This document shows, piece by piece, positions 1 to 6,483 of a stretch of DNA of 8,630 bases. A program made the position numbers and the translations under genes. The stretch is from Pseudomonadota bacterium (lineage in GTDB: Bacteria > Pseudomonadota > Alphaproteobacteria > Rhizobiales > Xanthobacteraceae). Within the stretch, counting starts at the first letter, position 1; every line of letters begins with the position of its first letter. A model generated the notes under the pieces. It worked only from the letters and a program-made list of their open reading frames with translations, made no database searches and was not told the origin of the DNA. The stretch is taken from contig CAUJKG010000402.1 in assembly GCA_963205465.1 (NCBI GenBank), positions 1-8,630 on the forward strand. The letters run 5' to 3'.

Positions 1-345
1 TTGGGAAGCATCATGGCCATGGAGGGCGGGATAAGACGTGGCAGCCGGCGGCGGCAGCTCAGCTATCCTGCGACGCTCTATCACCTCGACCGTTCGGTCA
101 TCTGCAGGTGCAGAATAAGAGACATGTCCGATACCGGAGCCAGGCTGAGTTTCGAGAGGACGCGGGGCGACGCGATAAATCAGGTGCCGCAGTCCTTCCT
201 GCTTTCGCTGTCGGAGAGCGAAGAGCCGCTCAACCTTGCTTTACTTGTATTCCGGACTTGCGAAAAAGTGTGGACGCGTGACAGCGAGATGGGCGTCAGG
301 TTTGTGAAGAACGGCAATCGTCGTATTTCGCACACGGTTGCTTGA
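1..345 (+). CDS. Small PilZ-domain protein, putative c-di-GMP binder
   Basis: The predicted protein is a short, soluble, single-domain PilZ protein of up to 114 residues. What is seen: an arginine-rich N-terminus (R12-R18) that supplies the RxxxR element (for example R13 to R17), followed by D41-x-S43-x-x-G46 matching the D/NxSxxG motif. A C-terminal stretch around WTRDSEMGVRF resembles the last strand of the PilZ barrel. In the family these two motifs grip cyclic di-GMP, and stand-alone PilZ proteins relay the signal to motility, polysaccharide or other outputs. No effector domain is fused, so the output is unknown. The start is uncertain: a TTG lies at the first base of the window, with ATG codons at 13 and 19 in the same frame. 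The upstream ribosome binding site lies outside the window, and the frame could extend further left. There is no signal peptide or membrane segment. Confidence 0.75.
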   Translation: MGSIMAMEGGIRRGSRRRQLSYPATLYHLDRSVICRCRIRDMSDTGARLSFERTRGDAINQVPQSFLLSLSESEEPLNLALLVFRTCEKVWTRDSEMGVRFVKNGNRRISHTVA

Positions 346-381
346 CCGGCCTTCCTCCGTTCCGTACATCACCTGATAGGC

Positions 382-456
382 GGGCGCGTAGCTCAGCGGT
401 AGAGCACTCCCTTCACACGGGAGGGGTCACAGGTTCAATCCCTGTCGCGCCCACCA
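382..456 (+). tRNA. tRNA-Val (anticodon CAC)
   Basis: The full cloverleaf can be folded by eye. The acceptor stem GGGCGCG (382-388) pairs perfectly with CGCGCCC (446-452). The D stem is GCTC/GAGC (391-394 with 402-405). The anticodon stem CTCCC/GGGAG (407-411 with 419-423) encloses the loop TTCACAC, giving anticodon CAC at 414-416, which reads GUG valine codons. The variable loop has 5 nt. The T stem ACAGG/CCTGT (429-433 with 441-445) carries the loop TTCAATC. Discriminator A453 is followed by an encoded CCA (454-456). It lies alone between the PilZ gene and the 3' end of gph, which is on the other strand. No clear promoter or terminator was recognised around it. Confidence 0.97.
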
Positions 457-513
457 TTTAGCCCAAACTGTCGTCGGCTGTTACAAGCTCTTTTTGCTTT
501 GGCGCGAGGCGGG

Positions 514-1194
514 TCAAGCAATCCTGTGCCTGGCGAGTAATTCCATCGCCGCCGCCGGAATATCCTCGAATTTATGCACCAGCCGGTCCGCGCCGAGTGC
601 CGCCGGAGGGATATCGGTGTAGCCGAACGACACCGCGACAACCGGAATCTCCGCCGCCTTGGCGGTGATTACGTCCGTTTCGGAATCGCCGATCAGGACG
701 GCACGGTCCAGATCTCCGCCTGCCTTCGCGACCGCTTCGGTCAGGTGGCGCGGATCGGGTTTCTTGTAAGGGAACGTGTCGCTTCCGGCGATGAAGGCGA
801 AACGGTCCGCGAGGCCGAGCTCGCGCAGAAGTTTCACCGCATAGCTCTCCATCTTGTTCGTGCAGACGGCGAGCAGCACGCCTTCATCGGCAAGCTTGGC
901 GAGCGCTGGTTCGACGCCTGGAAAGGGGCGCGAATGATCGGCGATGTGATTCTCGTAATAGCTCAGGAATTGTCGAAACATGCCGTCGACCTTTTCCTTG
1001 CCGAACTGCACCTGCGAATGTGCAAGCGCTCGTTCGATCATGGCTCGTGCCCCGGCGCCGATGAAATTGCGCGCCGCGTGGTCGTCGGGCGGGTTCAATC
1101 CCTCGGTTTCCAGCGTGAAGTCGAGCGCGCGCAGCAAATCCGGCGCAGTATCGACAAGCGTGCCATCGAGATCAAAAGCGACTATAGGGCGCAT
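514..1194 (-). CDS. gph: Phosphoglycolate phosphatase (HAD superfamily)
   Basis: Hydrolyses 2-phosphoglycolate to glycolate and phosphate in the cytoplasm. This removes a product of Rubisco oxygenation or of repair of damaged DNA 3' ends. Numbered from the ATG at 1194 the protein has 226 residues, normal for the family. All four HAD motifs are present: DLDGT with nucleophile D8 and acid/base D10, T112 in VCTNK (motif II), the lysine at K144/K145 in YKKPDP (motif III), and GDSETD with D170 and D174 (motif IV). The helical cap lies roughly at residues 15-85. A TTG six codons upstream (1212) would give 232 residues, but the ATG places DxD at the usual distance from the N-terminus. Neither start has a good Shine-Dalgarno. 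The gene is divergent from rpiA across 87 bp. Related HAD phosphatases of similar length act on other small phosphates, so the substrate is a family inference. Confidence 0.9.
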   Translation of the reverse strand: MRPIVAFDLDGTLVDTAPDLLRALDFTLETEGLNPPDDHAARNFIGAGARAMIERALAHSQVQFGKEKVDGMFRQFLSYYENHIADHSRPFPGVEPALAKLADEGVLLAVCTNKMESYAVKLLRELGLADRFAFIAGSDTFPYKKPDPRHLTEAVAKAGGDLDRAVLIGDSETDVITAKAAEIPVVAVSFGYTDIPPAALGADRLVHKFEDIPAAAMELLARHRIA

Positions 1195-1281
1195 GAAAAC
1201 TTGGTAGCGCAAAGTCCGCGCGGTGGCGAGTGCCGTGCAGTGTGCTAGAAGCCGAAAGCTTTATCCGCCCCCAGAGCGCTC

Positions 1282-1980
1282 ATGAACGCAGATCTATTGA
1301 AACGTGAATCCGCGCGGCGTGCGCTGGAAGATGTGCGGCCCGGCATGAAATTGGGGCTCGGCACCGGATCGACTGCCGCGCATTTCGTCGATCTTCTGGC
1401 CGAAAAGGTTCGCGCCGGCCTCGATGTCGTCGGCGTGCCGACCTCCGAAGCGACGCGCAAGCAGGCCGAAGGGCTTGGCATCCGCCTTACGACGCTCGAC
1501 GAGACGCCAGAGCTTGACCTGACGGTCGACGGGGCAGACGAACTCGACCCCGTGCTCAATTTGATCAAGGGCGGCGGCGGTGCCTTGCTGCGGGAAAAGA
1601 TCGTGGCCAGCGCCTCCCGCGAGATGATCGTGGTGGCCGACGAGAGCAAGGCGGTGCGGGAATTGGGCCGTTTTCCCCTGCCGATCGAGGTGGTCGATTT
1701 CGGGATCGAGGCGACCCGGCGGGCCATCGTGCAGGTCGCGGAAGCTGCGGGGTGCCGTGGCGAGATGAAGCTTCGCAAGCGGCCGGACGGCCATGTTTTC
1801 GTCACGGATCAGGCACACGTCATCCTGGACGCGCATTTCGGCCGGATACCGGATGCTGCAGCCCTTGCGAGGGGGCTTGCGCAAATCCCCGGCGTCGTGG
1901 AACACGGCCTCTTCATCGGGCTGGCCAGCCGGGCCATCCTCGCGGGGCCGGAAGGGGTCCGCGTGGTCGAACGGGCGTGA
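1282..1980 (+). CDS. rpiA: Ribose-5-phosphate isomerase A
   Basis: Interconverts ribose-5-phosphate and ribulose-5-phosphate in the non-oxidative pentose phosphate pathway, and in the Calvin cycle if the organism fixes CO2. The protein has 232 residues, the usual size for RpiA. Visible motifs in order are GLGTGSTA (25-32, phosphate loop), PTSEAT (53-58), DGADE (83-87), and KGGGGALLREK (96-106). D83, D86, K96 and E105 correspond to the E. coli active-site residues D81, D84, K94 and E103. The late FVTD strand and the VEHGLF segment are also in place. The ATG at 1282 has only a weak upstream AGAG (1273-1276). It is transcribed away from gph and leads into the DUF2059 gene after 26 bp, probably as one transcript ending at the terminator at 2545-2578. 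Confidence 0.96.
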   Translation: MNADLLKRESARRALEDVRPGMKLGLGTGSTAAHFVDLLAEKVRAGLDVVGVPTSEATRKQAEGLGIRLTTLDETPELDLTVDGADELDPVLNLIKGGGGALLREKIVASASREMIVVADESKAVRELGRFPLPIEVVDFGIEATRRAIVQVAEAAGCRGEMKLRKRPDGHVFVTDQAHVILDAHFGRIPDAAALARGLAQIPGVVEHGLFIGLASRAILAGPEGVRVVERA

Positions 1981-1993
1981 AGAGTTTCATGGG

Positions 1994-1999
1994 AAGGAG
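1994..1999 (+). promoter_or_regulatory. Ribosome binding site AAGGAG for the DUF2059 gene
   Basis: An ideal AAGGAG lies 7 nt before the ATG at 2007. It decides the start. The in-frame ATG at 1989 and all earlier in-frame starts, which run into the 3' part of rpiA in another frame, lack such a site and would put extra residues before the signal peptide. Confidence 0.85.
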
Positions 2000-2006
2000 T
2001 CTCCAG

Positions 2007-2513
2007 ATGTTTTCGTTTGTAGTCCGCGCGGCCAAGGCGGGCATAATCGCGGTATTCGTGCTCGGCGCGGCTTCCGCCGCGAATGCGCAAGCGCCGAGCG
2101 CGAACCAGTTGAAGCTCGCCCGCCAGGTCGTGGATACCTCGGGCGCGGCGAAATCCTTCGATTCGGTCATTCCGCAGATCTTCCAGCAGGTCTACGCGAC
2201 CTATACCCAGCAGAACCCGGATCTCTCCAAGGAGATCGCCGGCGCCATGCAGGGGCTGATCCCGGAATTCGACAAGCGCAAAGAAGAAATCGCGGTGATC
2301 GTTTCCCGCTCCTTCGCCGACAAATTCAGCGAAGCCGAGTTGAATGACATTCTGGCGTTCTACAACTCGCCGACCGGCAAGAAGCTGGTTGGCGAGCATT
2401 CCGAAATCTTGCGCGATGCCTTCGGAAAGACCCAGGAGTGGGGCGGCAAGCTGTCCCAGCAACTGGTCGATCGGCTCAAGGAAGAGATGAAGAAAAAGGG
2501 CCACACCATCTAG
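2007..2513 (+). CDS. Exported DUF2059 domain protein
   Basis: A 168-residue predicted secreted or periplasmic protein. Residues 1-27 form a Sec signal peptide: R7 and K10, a hydrophobic core at about 11-24, and an ANA cleavage site before Q28. The mature part is helical and charged. It contains FSEAELNDILAFYNSPTGKK (107-126), the hallmark of the DUF2059 family, whose members share the phrase 'sE.E...i..Fy.sp.Gkk'. The C-terminus is lysine-rich. The molecular function of the family is not established as far as I know. I recall the pairing with rpiA as recurrent in Rhizobiales, but any functional link to pentose phosphate metabolism is unproven. The 26 bp gap from rpiA and the downstream terminator point to co-transcription with rpiA. 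The start is set by the AAGGAG at 1994-1999. Confidence 0.9.
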   Translation: MFSFVVRAAKAGIIAVFVLGAASAANAQAPSANQLKLARQVVDTSGAAKSFDSVIPQIFQQVYATYTQQNPDLSKEIAGAMQGLIPEFDKRKEEIAVIVSRSFADKFSEAELNDILAFYNSPTGKKLVGEHSEILRDAFGKTQEWGGKLSQQLVDRLKEEMKKKGHTI

Positions 2514-2544
2514 TGTAGGGCGCTGACTTATTCGTGATTTGAAG

Positions 2545-2578
2545 AGCCGGGCGGGCAGAGTTCCGCCCGGCTTTTTTT
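2545..2578 (+). terminator. Rho-independent terminator after the DUF2059 gene
   Basis: A perfect 10-bp stem pairs AGCCGGGCGG (2545-2554) with CCGCCCGGCT (2563-2572) across an 8-nt loop. It runs straight into a run of seven T (2572-2578), and A/T pairs can extend the base of the stem. It begins about 30 bp after the DUF2059 stop and ends 40 bp before gor. It should therefore close the rpiA-DUF2059 transcript and separate it from gor. Confidence 0.95.
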
Positions 2579-2618
2579 ATCGTTACAACATCTGCGGGAT
2601 ATAAGGAGTGGTGCCGCA

Positions 2619-3980
2619 TTGTCGGATTTCGATTTTGATCTCTTCGTGATCGGTGGCGGCTCGGGCGGGGTTCGGGCGGCGCGGATCGCGGCCCAGCACG
2701 GCGCACGCGTCGCCATCGCCGAAGAATACCGCTTGGGCGGCACCTGCGTGATCCGCGGTTGCGTGCCGAAAAAGCTTTTCGTCTACGCGAGCCGCTTCGC
2801 GCATGAATTCGAAGATGCCGCCGGTTTCGGCTGGACCGTCGAAGGCGCGAAATTCGACTGGCTGACGCTGGTTGCGAACAAGGACAAGGAAATCGCGCGT
2901 CTGGAGGCAGCCTACCGCAAGAATGTCGGCGGCGCCGGCGCGCAAATCATCGACTCGCGTGCCGTGATCGAAGATGCCCATACCGTCCGCATTGTGAACA
3001 CCGGCGCAGAGCTGCGCGCGAAATACATCCTCGTCGCTACCGGCGGGCACCCGTCGCGGATGGAAATACCGGGCGAGGAACTCGCGATCACGTCGAACGA
3101 AGCCTTTCATCTGCAGGAACTGCCGCGCCGGATCGTGATCCAGGGCGGCGGCTATATCGCGCTCGAATTCGCGTGCCTCTTTGCTGCGCTCGGCAGCAAG
3201 GTCACGGTCGTGCATCGCGGCGACGAAATCCTTCGCGGGTTCGACGACGACGTTCGCGCGCATCTGCGCATGGAGATGGTCGCCCGCGGCATCGATATTC
3301 GCCTGAACGAGTCGATCCAGAAAATCGAGGCGCGCGGTGCGCATCGCTGCGCGTTCCTGACCGATGGCGCGCAGATCGAAGCCGATCAGGTCATGCTCGC
3401 GGTCGGGCGTGCTCCCAATGTGAAAAGCCTCGGCTTGGAAGCCGCTGGCGTGAAGTTGGCGCCGTCGGGCGCAATTATCGTGGATGAAAACTCGCGCACG
3501 AACATCCCGTCGATCTATGCGGTCGGCGACGTCACCGCCCGCGTGGCGCTGACGCCGGTTGCGATCCGCGAGGGGCACGCGGTGGCGGACACGCTGTTCG
3601 GCGGCAATCCATGGCATCTCGATTACGCGAATATCCCGAGCGCGGTTTTCACCGAGCCCGAGATCGGTACGGTGGGGCTGACCGAGGCTGCCGCCAGGAA
3701 GGCGGGAAAAGCCATCGACATCTATCGCACGCGCTTCAAGCCGATGAAGGCGACGATGTCAGGCCGCGATACCGCGATGCTGATGAAGCTCGTCGTCGAG
3801 CAGGGCACTGAAAAGGTGCTTGGCGTTCACATCGTTGGCGAGAGTGCCGCCGAGATGGTGCAGCTTGCCGCCATTGCCGTGAAGATGGGCGCGACAAAGC
3901 GCGACTTCGACAATACCGTCGCGCTGCATCCGACAGCTTCGGAAGAACTCGTCACGCTGCGCAACAAAGTGGAAGCCTGA
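2619..3980 (+). CDS. gor: Glutathione-disulfide reductase (NADPH)
   Basis: Cytoplasmic FAD enzyme that reduces glutathione disulfide to glutathione with NADPH. The 453 residues match the family length. In order: FAD-binding GGGSGG (12-17), redox disulfide C43-VIRG-C48 followed by VPKKL, ATGG (140-143), second Rossmann motif GGGYIALEFA (176-185), and R200 and R206 placed where glutathione reductases hold the NADPH 2'-phosphate. A GD motif of the second FAD site lies near residue 300, and the dimer-interface HPTASEE (437-443) supplies catalytic H437 and E442. The NADPH arginines and CVIRGC argue for glutathione reductase over lipoamide dehydrogenase or mercuric reductase. The start is TTG at 2619, the only start in frame with the AAGGAG at 2603-2608 (10 nt spacing). 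A terminator lies just upstream, so gor needs its own promoter or readthrough. I saw no strong promoter in the 40 bp available. Confidence 0.95.
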   Translation: MSDFDFDLFVIGGGSGGVRAARIAAQHGARVAIAEEYRLGGTCVIRGCVPKKLFVYASRFAHEFEDAAGFGWTVEGAKFDWLTLVANKDKEIARLEAAYRKNVGGAGAQIIDSRAVIEDAHTVRIVNTGAELRAKYILVATGGHPSRMEIPGEELAITSNEAFHLQELPRRIVIQGGGYIALEFACLFAALGSKVTVVHRGDEILRGFDDDVRAHLRMEMVARGIDIRLNESIQKIEARGAHRCAFLTDGAQIEADQVMLAVGRAPNVKSLGLEAAGVKLAPSGAIIVDENSRTNIPSIYAVGDVTARVALTPVAIREGHAVADTLFGGNPWHLDYANIPSAVFTEPEIGTVGLTEAAARKAGKAIDIYRTRFKPMKATMSGRDTAMLMKLVVEQGTEKVLGVHIVGESAAEMVQLAAIAVKMGATKRDFDNTVALHPTASEELVTLRNKVEA

Positions 3981-4016
3981 CGTTTCCAAAACGGGGAAGC
4001 AATAAGGGGGGAGGCA

Positions 4017-5357
4017 ATGAATTTCCGCAATCCATCACGGCGCGAGATCATCGCGGGTCTCGGGGCCACGGCCTTTACGCCGTTTGCAAGCCGCCTTGCG
4101 ATTGCGCAATCAATTCCCGCCAATCCCGATGTTGCGATCGTCGGCTCGGGACCTGCGGGTCTTTCCGCGGCCCGTACGCTGGCTGCCGCCGGCAAAACCT
4201 TCGTCGTGCTGGAAGCCGATGACCGCAGGGGCGGCCGCGCCAATACCGATACCACGACCTTTCCCGGTATTCCGTTCGATCGCGGCTGTGCGTGGATTCA
4301 CTCGGCGGATCGCAACCCGATGCTGCCGGTGGCGAAAGCGAACGGCTTCACGATCCAGCAGCACGACGATGCGCTGGATCACGTCTGGTATGGCCGCGAG
4401 AAATTTTCCGACGCGCAGACCAGGAGCATCAAGAAGCTCACCAAGGATATCGTCGAAGCGAACTCCAAGGCAGCGAAGAAAAGCGACGGCGCGGTTTCGA
4501 CGATCCGGCCGATCCGCAGCAAGGAAGAGCAGGCCACCGCAACGGCCATGGGGCCGATGGATATGGCGGTCGATTTCAACGATCTCTCGATCCGCGATTA
4601 CGACGAGCAGGCTGAACTGGAGCCGAACTATCTGGTGAAAGAAGGTTTCGGCGCAGTGGTGGCGAAGTTCGGCGAGAAGGTGCCGGTCTCGCTCGAAACG
4701 CCGGTGCAGAAGATCGGATATGGCGGGCAGGGCGTGCAACTCGAAACGCCGAAGGGAACGGTCAGCGCAAAATATGCGATCGTGACGTGTTCGACCGGCG
4801 CGCTGCAATCCGGCTATATCAAATGGGATCCGCTCCTCCCCGAATGGAAGGAAAGCGCGATTCATAATATTCCGATGGCCTTGCTCGCGAAGATTCCGCT
4901 CCTGCTCGACGGCGAGCGCTTCGGCCTGAAGCCGTTCGAGGACATCCTCTTGGAGATGCCGGGCAAGCAGGACATCTATTTCATCTGCCACCCGTTCGAG
5001 TTTCCGATGATGATTGGTTTCGTTGGCGGCGACTTTGCGTGGAATCTGACTGCGCAGGGCCGCGACGCCGCCGTGGATTTCGCATCCTCCGCGCTCAATC
5101 GCGTATTCGGCTCGCAGGCGAGCAAGCACATCCGCAAGGCCGATTTCACGCAATGGCCGCGCAACCCCTGGATTCGCGGTGCCTATTCCGCGGCACTCCC
5201 GGGGCATTTCTCTGCGCGGGCCGCACTCAAGCGCCCGCTTGCCGAAAAGATTTATTTCGCGGGCGAGGCGGTGGCCGGTGAATTCACGCAGACCTGCGGC
5301 GGTGCGGTGCTGACCGGCGCGGAAGTCGCGAACGAAATCATCAAGCGGTTGCGTTAG
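4017..5357 (+). CDS. Tat-exported flavin amine oxidase family protein
   Basis: An FAD-dependent oxidoreductase of the monoamine/polyamine oxidase fold, 446 residues. Residues 1-30 look like a twin-arginine signal: S7-R8-R9-E-I-I, a moderately hydrophobic stretch, and cleavage after AIA (A30). This implies folding with FAD in the cytoplasm and export to the periplasm. The FAD motif is GSGPAG (43-48), with E66 at the end of the second strand and RRGGR at 70-74. K292 in PMALLAK matches the lysine that sits near the flavin N5 in amine oxidases, although the family's usual Gly in that motif is Ala (A288). The C-terminal FAD motif is FAGEAVAGE (414-422), followed by CGGA. The substrate cannot be read from sequence; amines, polyamines or amino acids are candidates. 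The ATG has a purine-rich AAGGGG at 4004-4009. It lies 36 bp after gor and may share its transcript. The stop codon overlaps a palindromic repeat. Confidence 0.85.
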   Translation: MNFRNPSRREIIAGLGATAFTPFASRLAIAQSIPANPDVAIVGSGPAGLSAARTLAAAGKTFVVLEADDRRGGRANTDTTTFPGIPFDRGCAWIHSADRNPMLPVAKANGFTIQQHDDALDHVWYGREKFSDAQTRSIKKLTKDIVEANSKAAKKSDGAVSTIRPIRSKEEQATATAMGPMDMAVDFNDLSIRDYDEQAELEPNYLVKEGFGAVVAKFGEKVPVSLETPVQKIGYGGQGVQLETPKGTVSAKYAIVTCSTGALQSGYIKWDPLLPEWKESAIHNIPMALLAKIPLLLDGERFGLKPFEDILLEMPGKQDIYFICHPFEFPMMIGFVGGDFAWNLTAQGRDAAVDFASSALNRVFGSQASKHIRKADFTQWPRNPWIRGAYSAALPGHFSARAALKRPLAEKIYFAGEAVAGEFTQTCGGAVLTGAEVANEIIKRLR

Positions 5358-5405
5358 AGCATGATCCCGAAAAGTGCGAAGCGGTTTTCGGACAAGATCA
5401 TGCTC
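5357..5405. repeat. Imperfect palindromic extragenic repeat (GAGCATGATC family)
   Basis: GAGCATGATC (5357-5366) is the exact reverse complement of GATCATGCTC (5396-5405). Inside these arms CCGAAAA (5367-5373) pairs with TTTTCGG (5385-5391), and ACAA (5392-5395) bulges on one side. From memory, near-identical elements occur in many copies between genes of Bradyrhizobium, Rhodopseudomonas, Mesorhizobium and relatives. Only one copy is in this window, so repetition is not shown here. Its first G is the last base of the amine oxidase TAG stop. Confidence 0.8.
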
Positions 5406-5424
5406 AATCAAACAGATAAGCGAC

Positions 5425-5455
5425 GAGTCTGATTCAACGCAGTTGAATCAGACTC
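5425..5455. repeat. Perfect 14-bp inverted repeat, possible bidirectional terminator
   Basis: GAGTCTGATTCAAC (5425-5438) is mirrored perfectly by GTTGAATCAGACTC (5442-5455) around the 3-nt loop GCA. It lies between two convergent genes, 7 bp before the stop codon of the nitronate monooxygenase gene. The stem could stop transcription or block 3' exonucleases from either side, but there is no T-run. It may be the second half of a composite repeat with 5357-5405, since a second hairpin is, as I recall, often found behind that element in rhizobia. An operator function is possible but unsupported. Confidence 0.75.
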
Positions 5456-5461
5456 TAGGTA

Positions 5462-6442
5462 CTAGCGTAGCAGCGCGCGCCGCTGTTCCATGGTCGTCTG
5501 CGCTTCTTCCACGATGCGCTCGACGATAGTGCGGGCAGGCGACACGTCGCGGATCAGGCCCGCATTTTCGCCGATCAGCACGCCGGCGTTCTCGGCGTCA
5601 CCCGCATGGAAGGCGTTCCAGTAGCGCTCGTTTTCGGTGGCGATGGTTCCGGCTTCCTGAAGTGCGGTCTCGTGGCCATGCCAGCGCGTGGTGAAGCGGT
5701 TCTTCAGTCCGCGCGCCTGATGTTTTTCAGGCCAGTCGTATTTGCGGACCACGTCGAAGGCTGATGTCTTCACGGTGGCGTCGCCGTCGGCCACGATCAC
5801 GGCAAAGCGAAATCCGTCCGGTGTCGCCGCCTCCGCGCTCATGACGAAGCGCGAACCGAGCAGCACGCCCTCCGCGCCGAGCATGAGTGCTGCCGCGAGC
5901 GCGCGGCCGTCGGCAACGCCGCCTGCCGCAACCAGCACCGCGCTCGAGTTCGTCTGAGAAATGAGGTCGGCAACGTCCGGCACCAGCGTGAAGGTCGCGC
6001 GGCTCCCGCCATGTCCGCCGGCTTCGCCGCCTTGCGCGACGATCACATCCGCACCGGCGTCGATCGCTTCGCGCGCATTGGCGAGCGACTGCACCTGACA
6101 GATCAACTTCGCGCCTGAATCTTTGATCTTGGCCGCGAACGGCGCGGGCCTGCCGAAGGAAAGCATTACCGCGACTGGATGGCGTTCCAGCACCGGATCG
6201 AGCAGTTCTGGTTTGTTCGCAAGCGACCAGGTGATGAAGCCGCAGCCGACTTTTGCGTTACCGGCGGCGATGAATTGCTGTTGGAGCCATTCGGCGTCGC
6301 CGTAGCCGCCGCCGATCAGTCCGAGCCCGCCCGCGTTCGACACGGCTGCCGCGAGCTTGCCGCCGGCGACGAAACCCATCGGCGCTGAGATGATGGGATG
6401 CTCGATCCCGAATAATTCGGTGAGACGGGTATGCAACGGCAT
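5462..6442 (-). CDS. Nitronate monooxygenase / 2-nitropropane dioxygenase family protein
   Basis: An FMN-dependent TIM-barrel enzyme of 326 residues. Family members oxidise alkyl nitronates such as propionate 3-nitronate, a toxic nitro compound, to carbonyl products and nitrite. The sequence shows the N-terminal PIISAPM loop (16-22), GGLGLIGGG (38-46), AQGGEAGGHGG (136-146) with H144 at the catalytic histidine position, and a GGVADGRALAAALMLGAEGV phosphate-binding segment for FMN. The related enoyl-ACP reductase FabK is an alternative, but EAGGH and the neighbours favour the nitronate group. The start is ATG at 6442, with AGAGG 7 nt upstream. The frame stays open to 6520, but that extension would overlap the hydrolase gene and lacks family character. 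It follows the hydrolase after 41 bp on the same strand, likely as an operon, and converges on the amine oxidase gene. The in vivo substrate is unknown. Confidence 0.88.
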   Translation of the reverse strand: MPLHTRLTELFGIEHPIISAPMGFVAGGKLAAAVSNAGGLGLIGGGYGDAEWLQQQFIAAGNAKVGCGFITWSLANKPELLDPVLERHPVAVMLSFGRPAPFAAKIKDSGAKLICQVQSLANAREAIDAGADVIVAQGGEAGGHGGSRATFTLVPDVADLISQTNSSAVLVAAGGVADGRALAAALMLGAEGVLLGSRFVMSAEAATPDGFRFAVIVADGDATVKTSAFDVVRKYDWPEKHQARGLKNRFTTRWHGHETALQEAGTIATENERYWNAFHAGDAENAGVLIGENAGLIRDVSPARTIVERIVEEAQTTMEQRRALLR

Positions 6443-6483
6443 GAAGGCACCTCTTGATGAGGCAGCATATACCCAAGTGAAGA

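Noticed and set aside
1091..1102. GGTTCAATCCCT identical to 12 bases of the T arm of the tRNA-Val gene (432-443), suggesting a tRNA-derived attachment site
   Set aside because: It lies inside gph coding sequence for the normal EGLNPP stretch. It lacks the rest of the tRNA 3' end, and no integrase or foreign DNA lies between the two sites. Chance is the simplest reading.
1752..2006. Extended N-terminus of the DUF2059 frame reaching back into rpiA
   Set aside because: The extension is out-of-frame rpiA sequence and would bury the signal peptide. AAGGAG at 1994-1999 marks ATG 2007 as the start.
2583..3617. Minus-strand open frame (344 codons) opposite gor
   Set aside because: It is antisense to a clear glutathione reductase, has a low-complexity Arg/Ala/Asp translation and no motif, and crosses the terminator region.
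4110..5411. Long open frame on the minus strand (433 codons) opposite the amine oxidase gene
   Set aside because: It mirrors the G/C third-position bias of the real gene. The translation is rich in Arg, His and Ala, with no recognisable domain, and it has no ribosome binding site.
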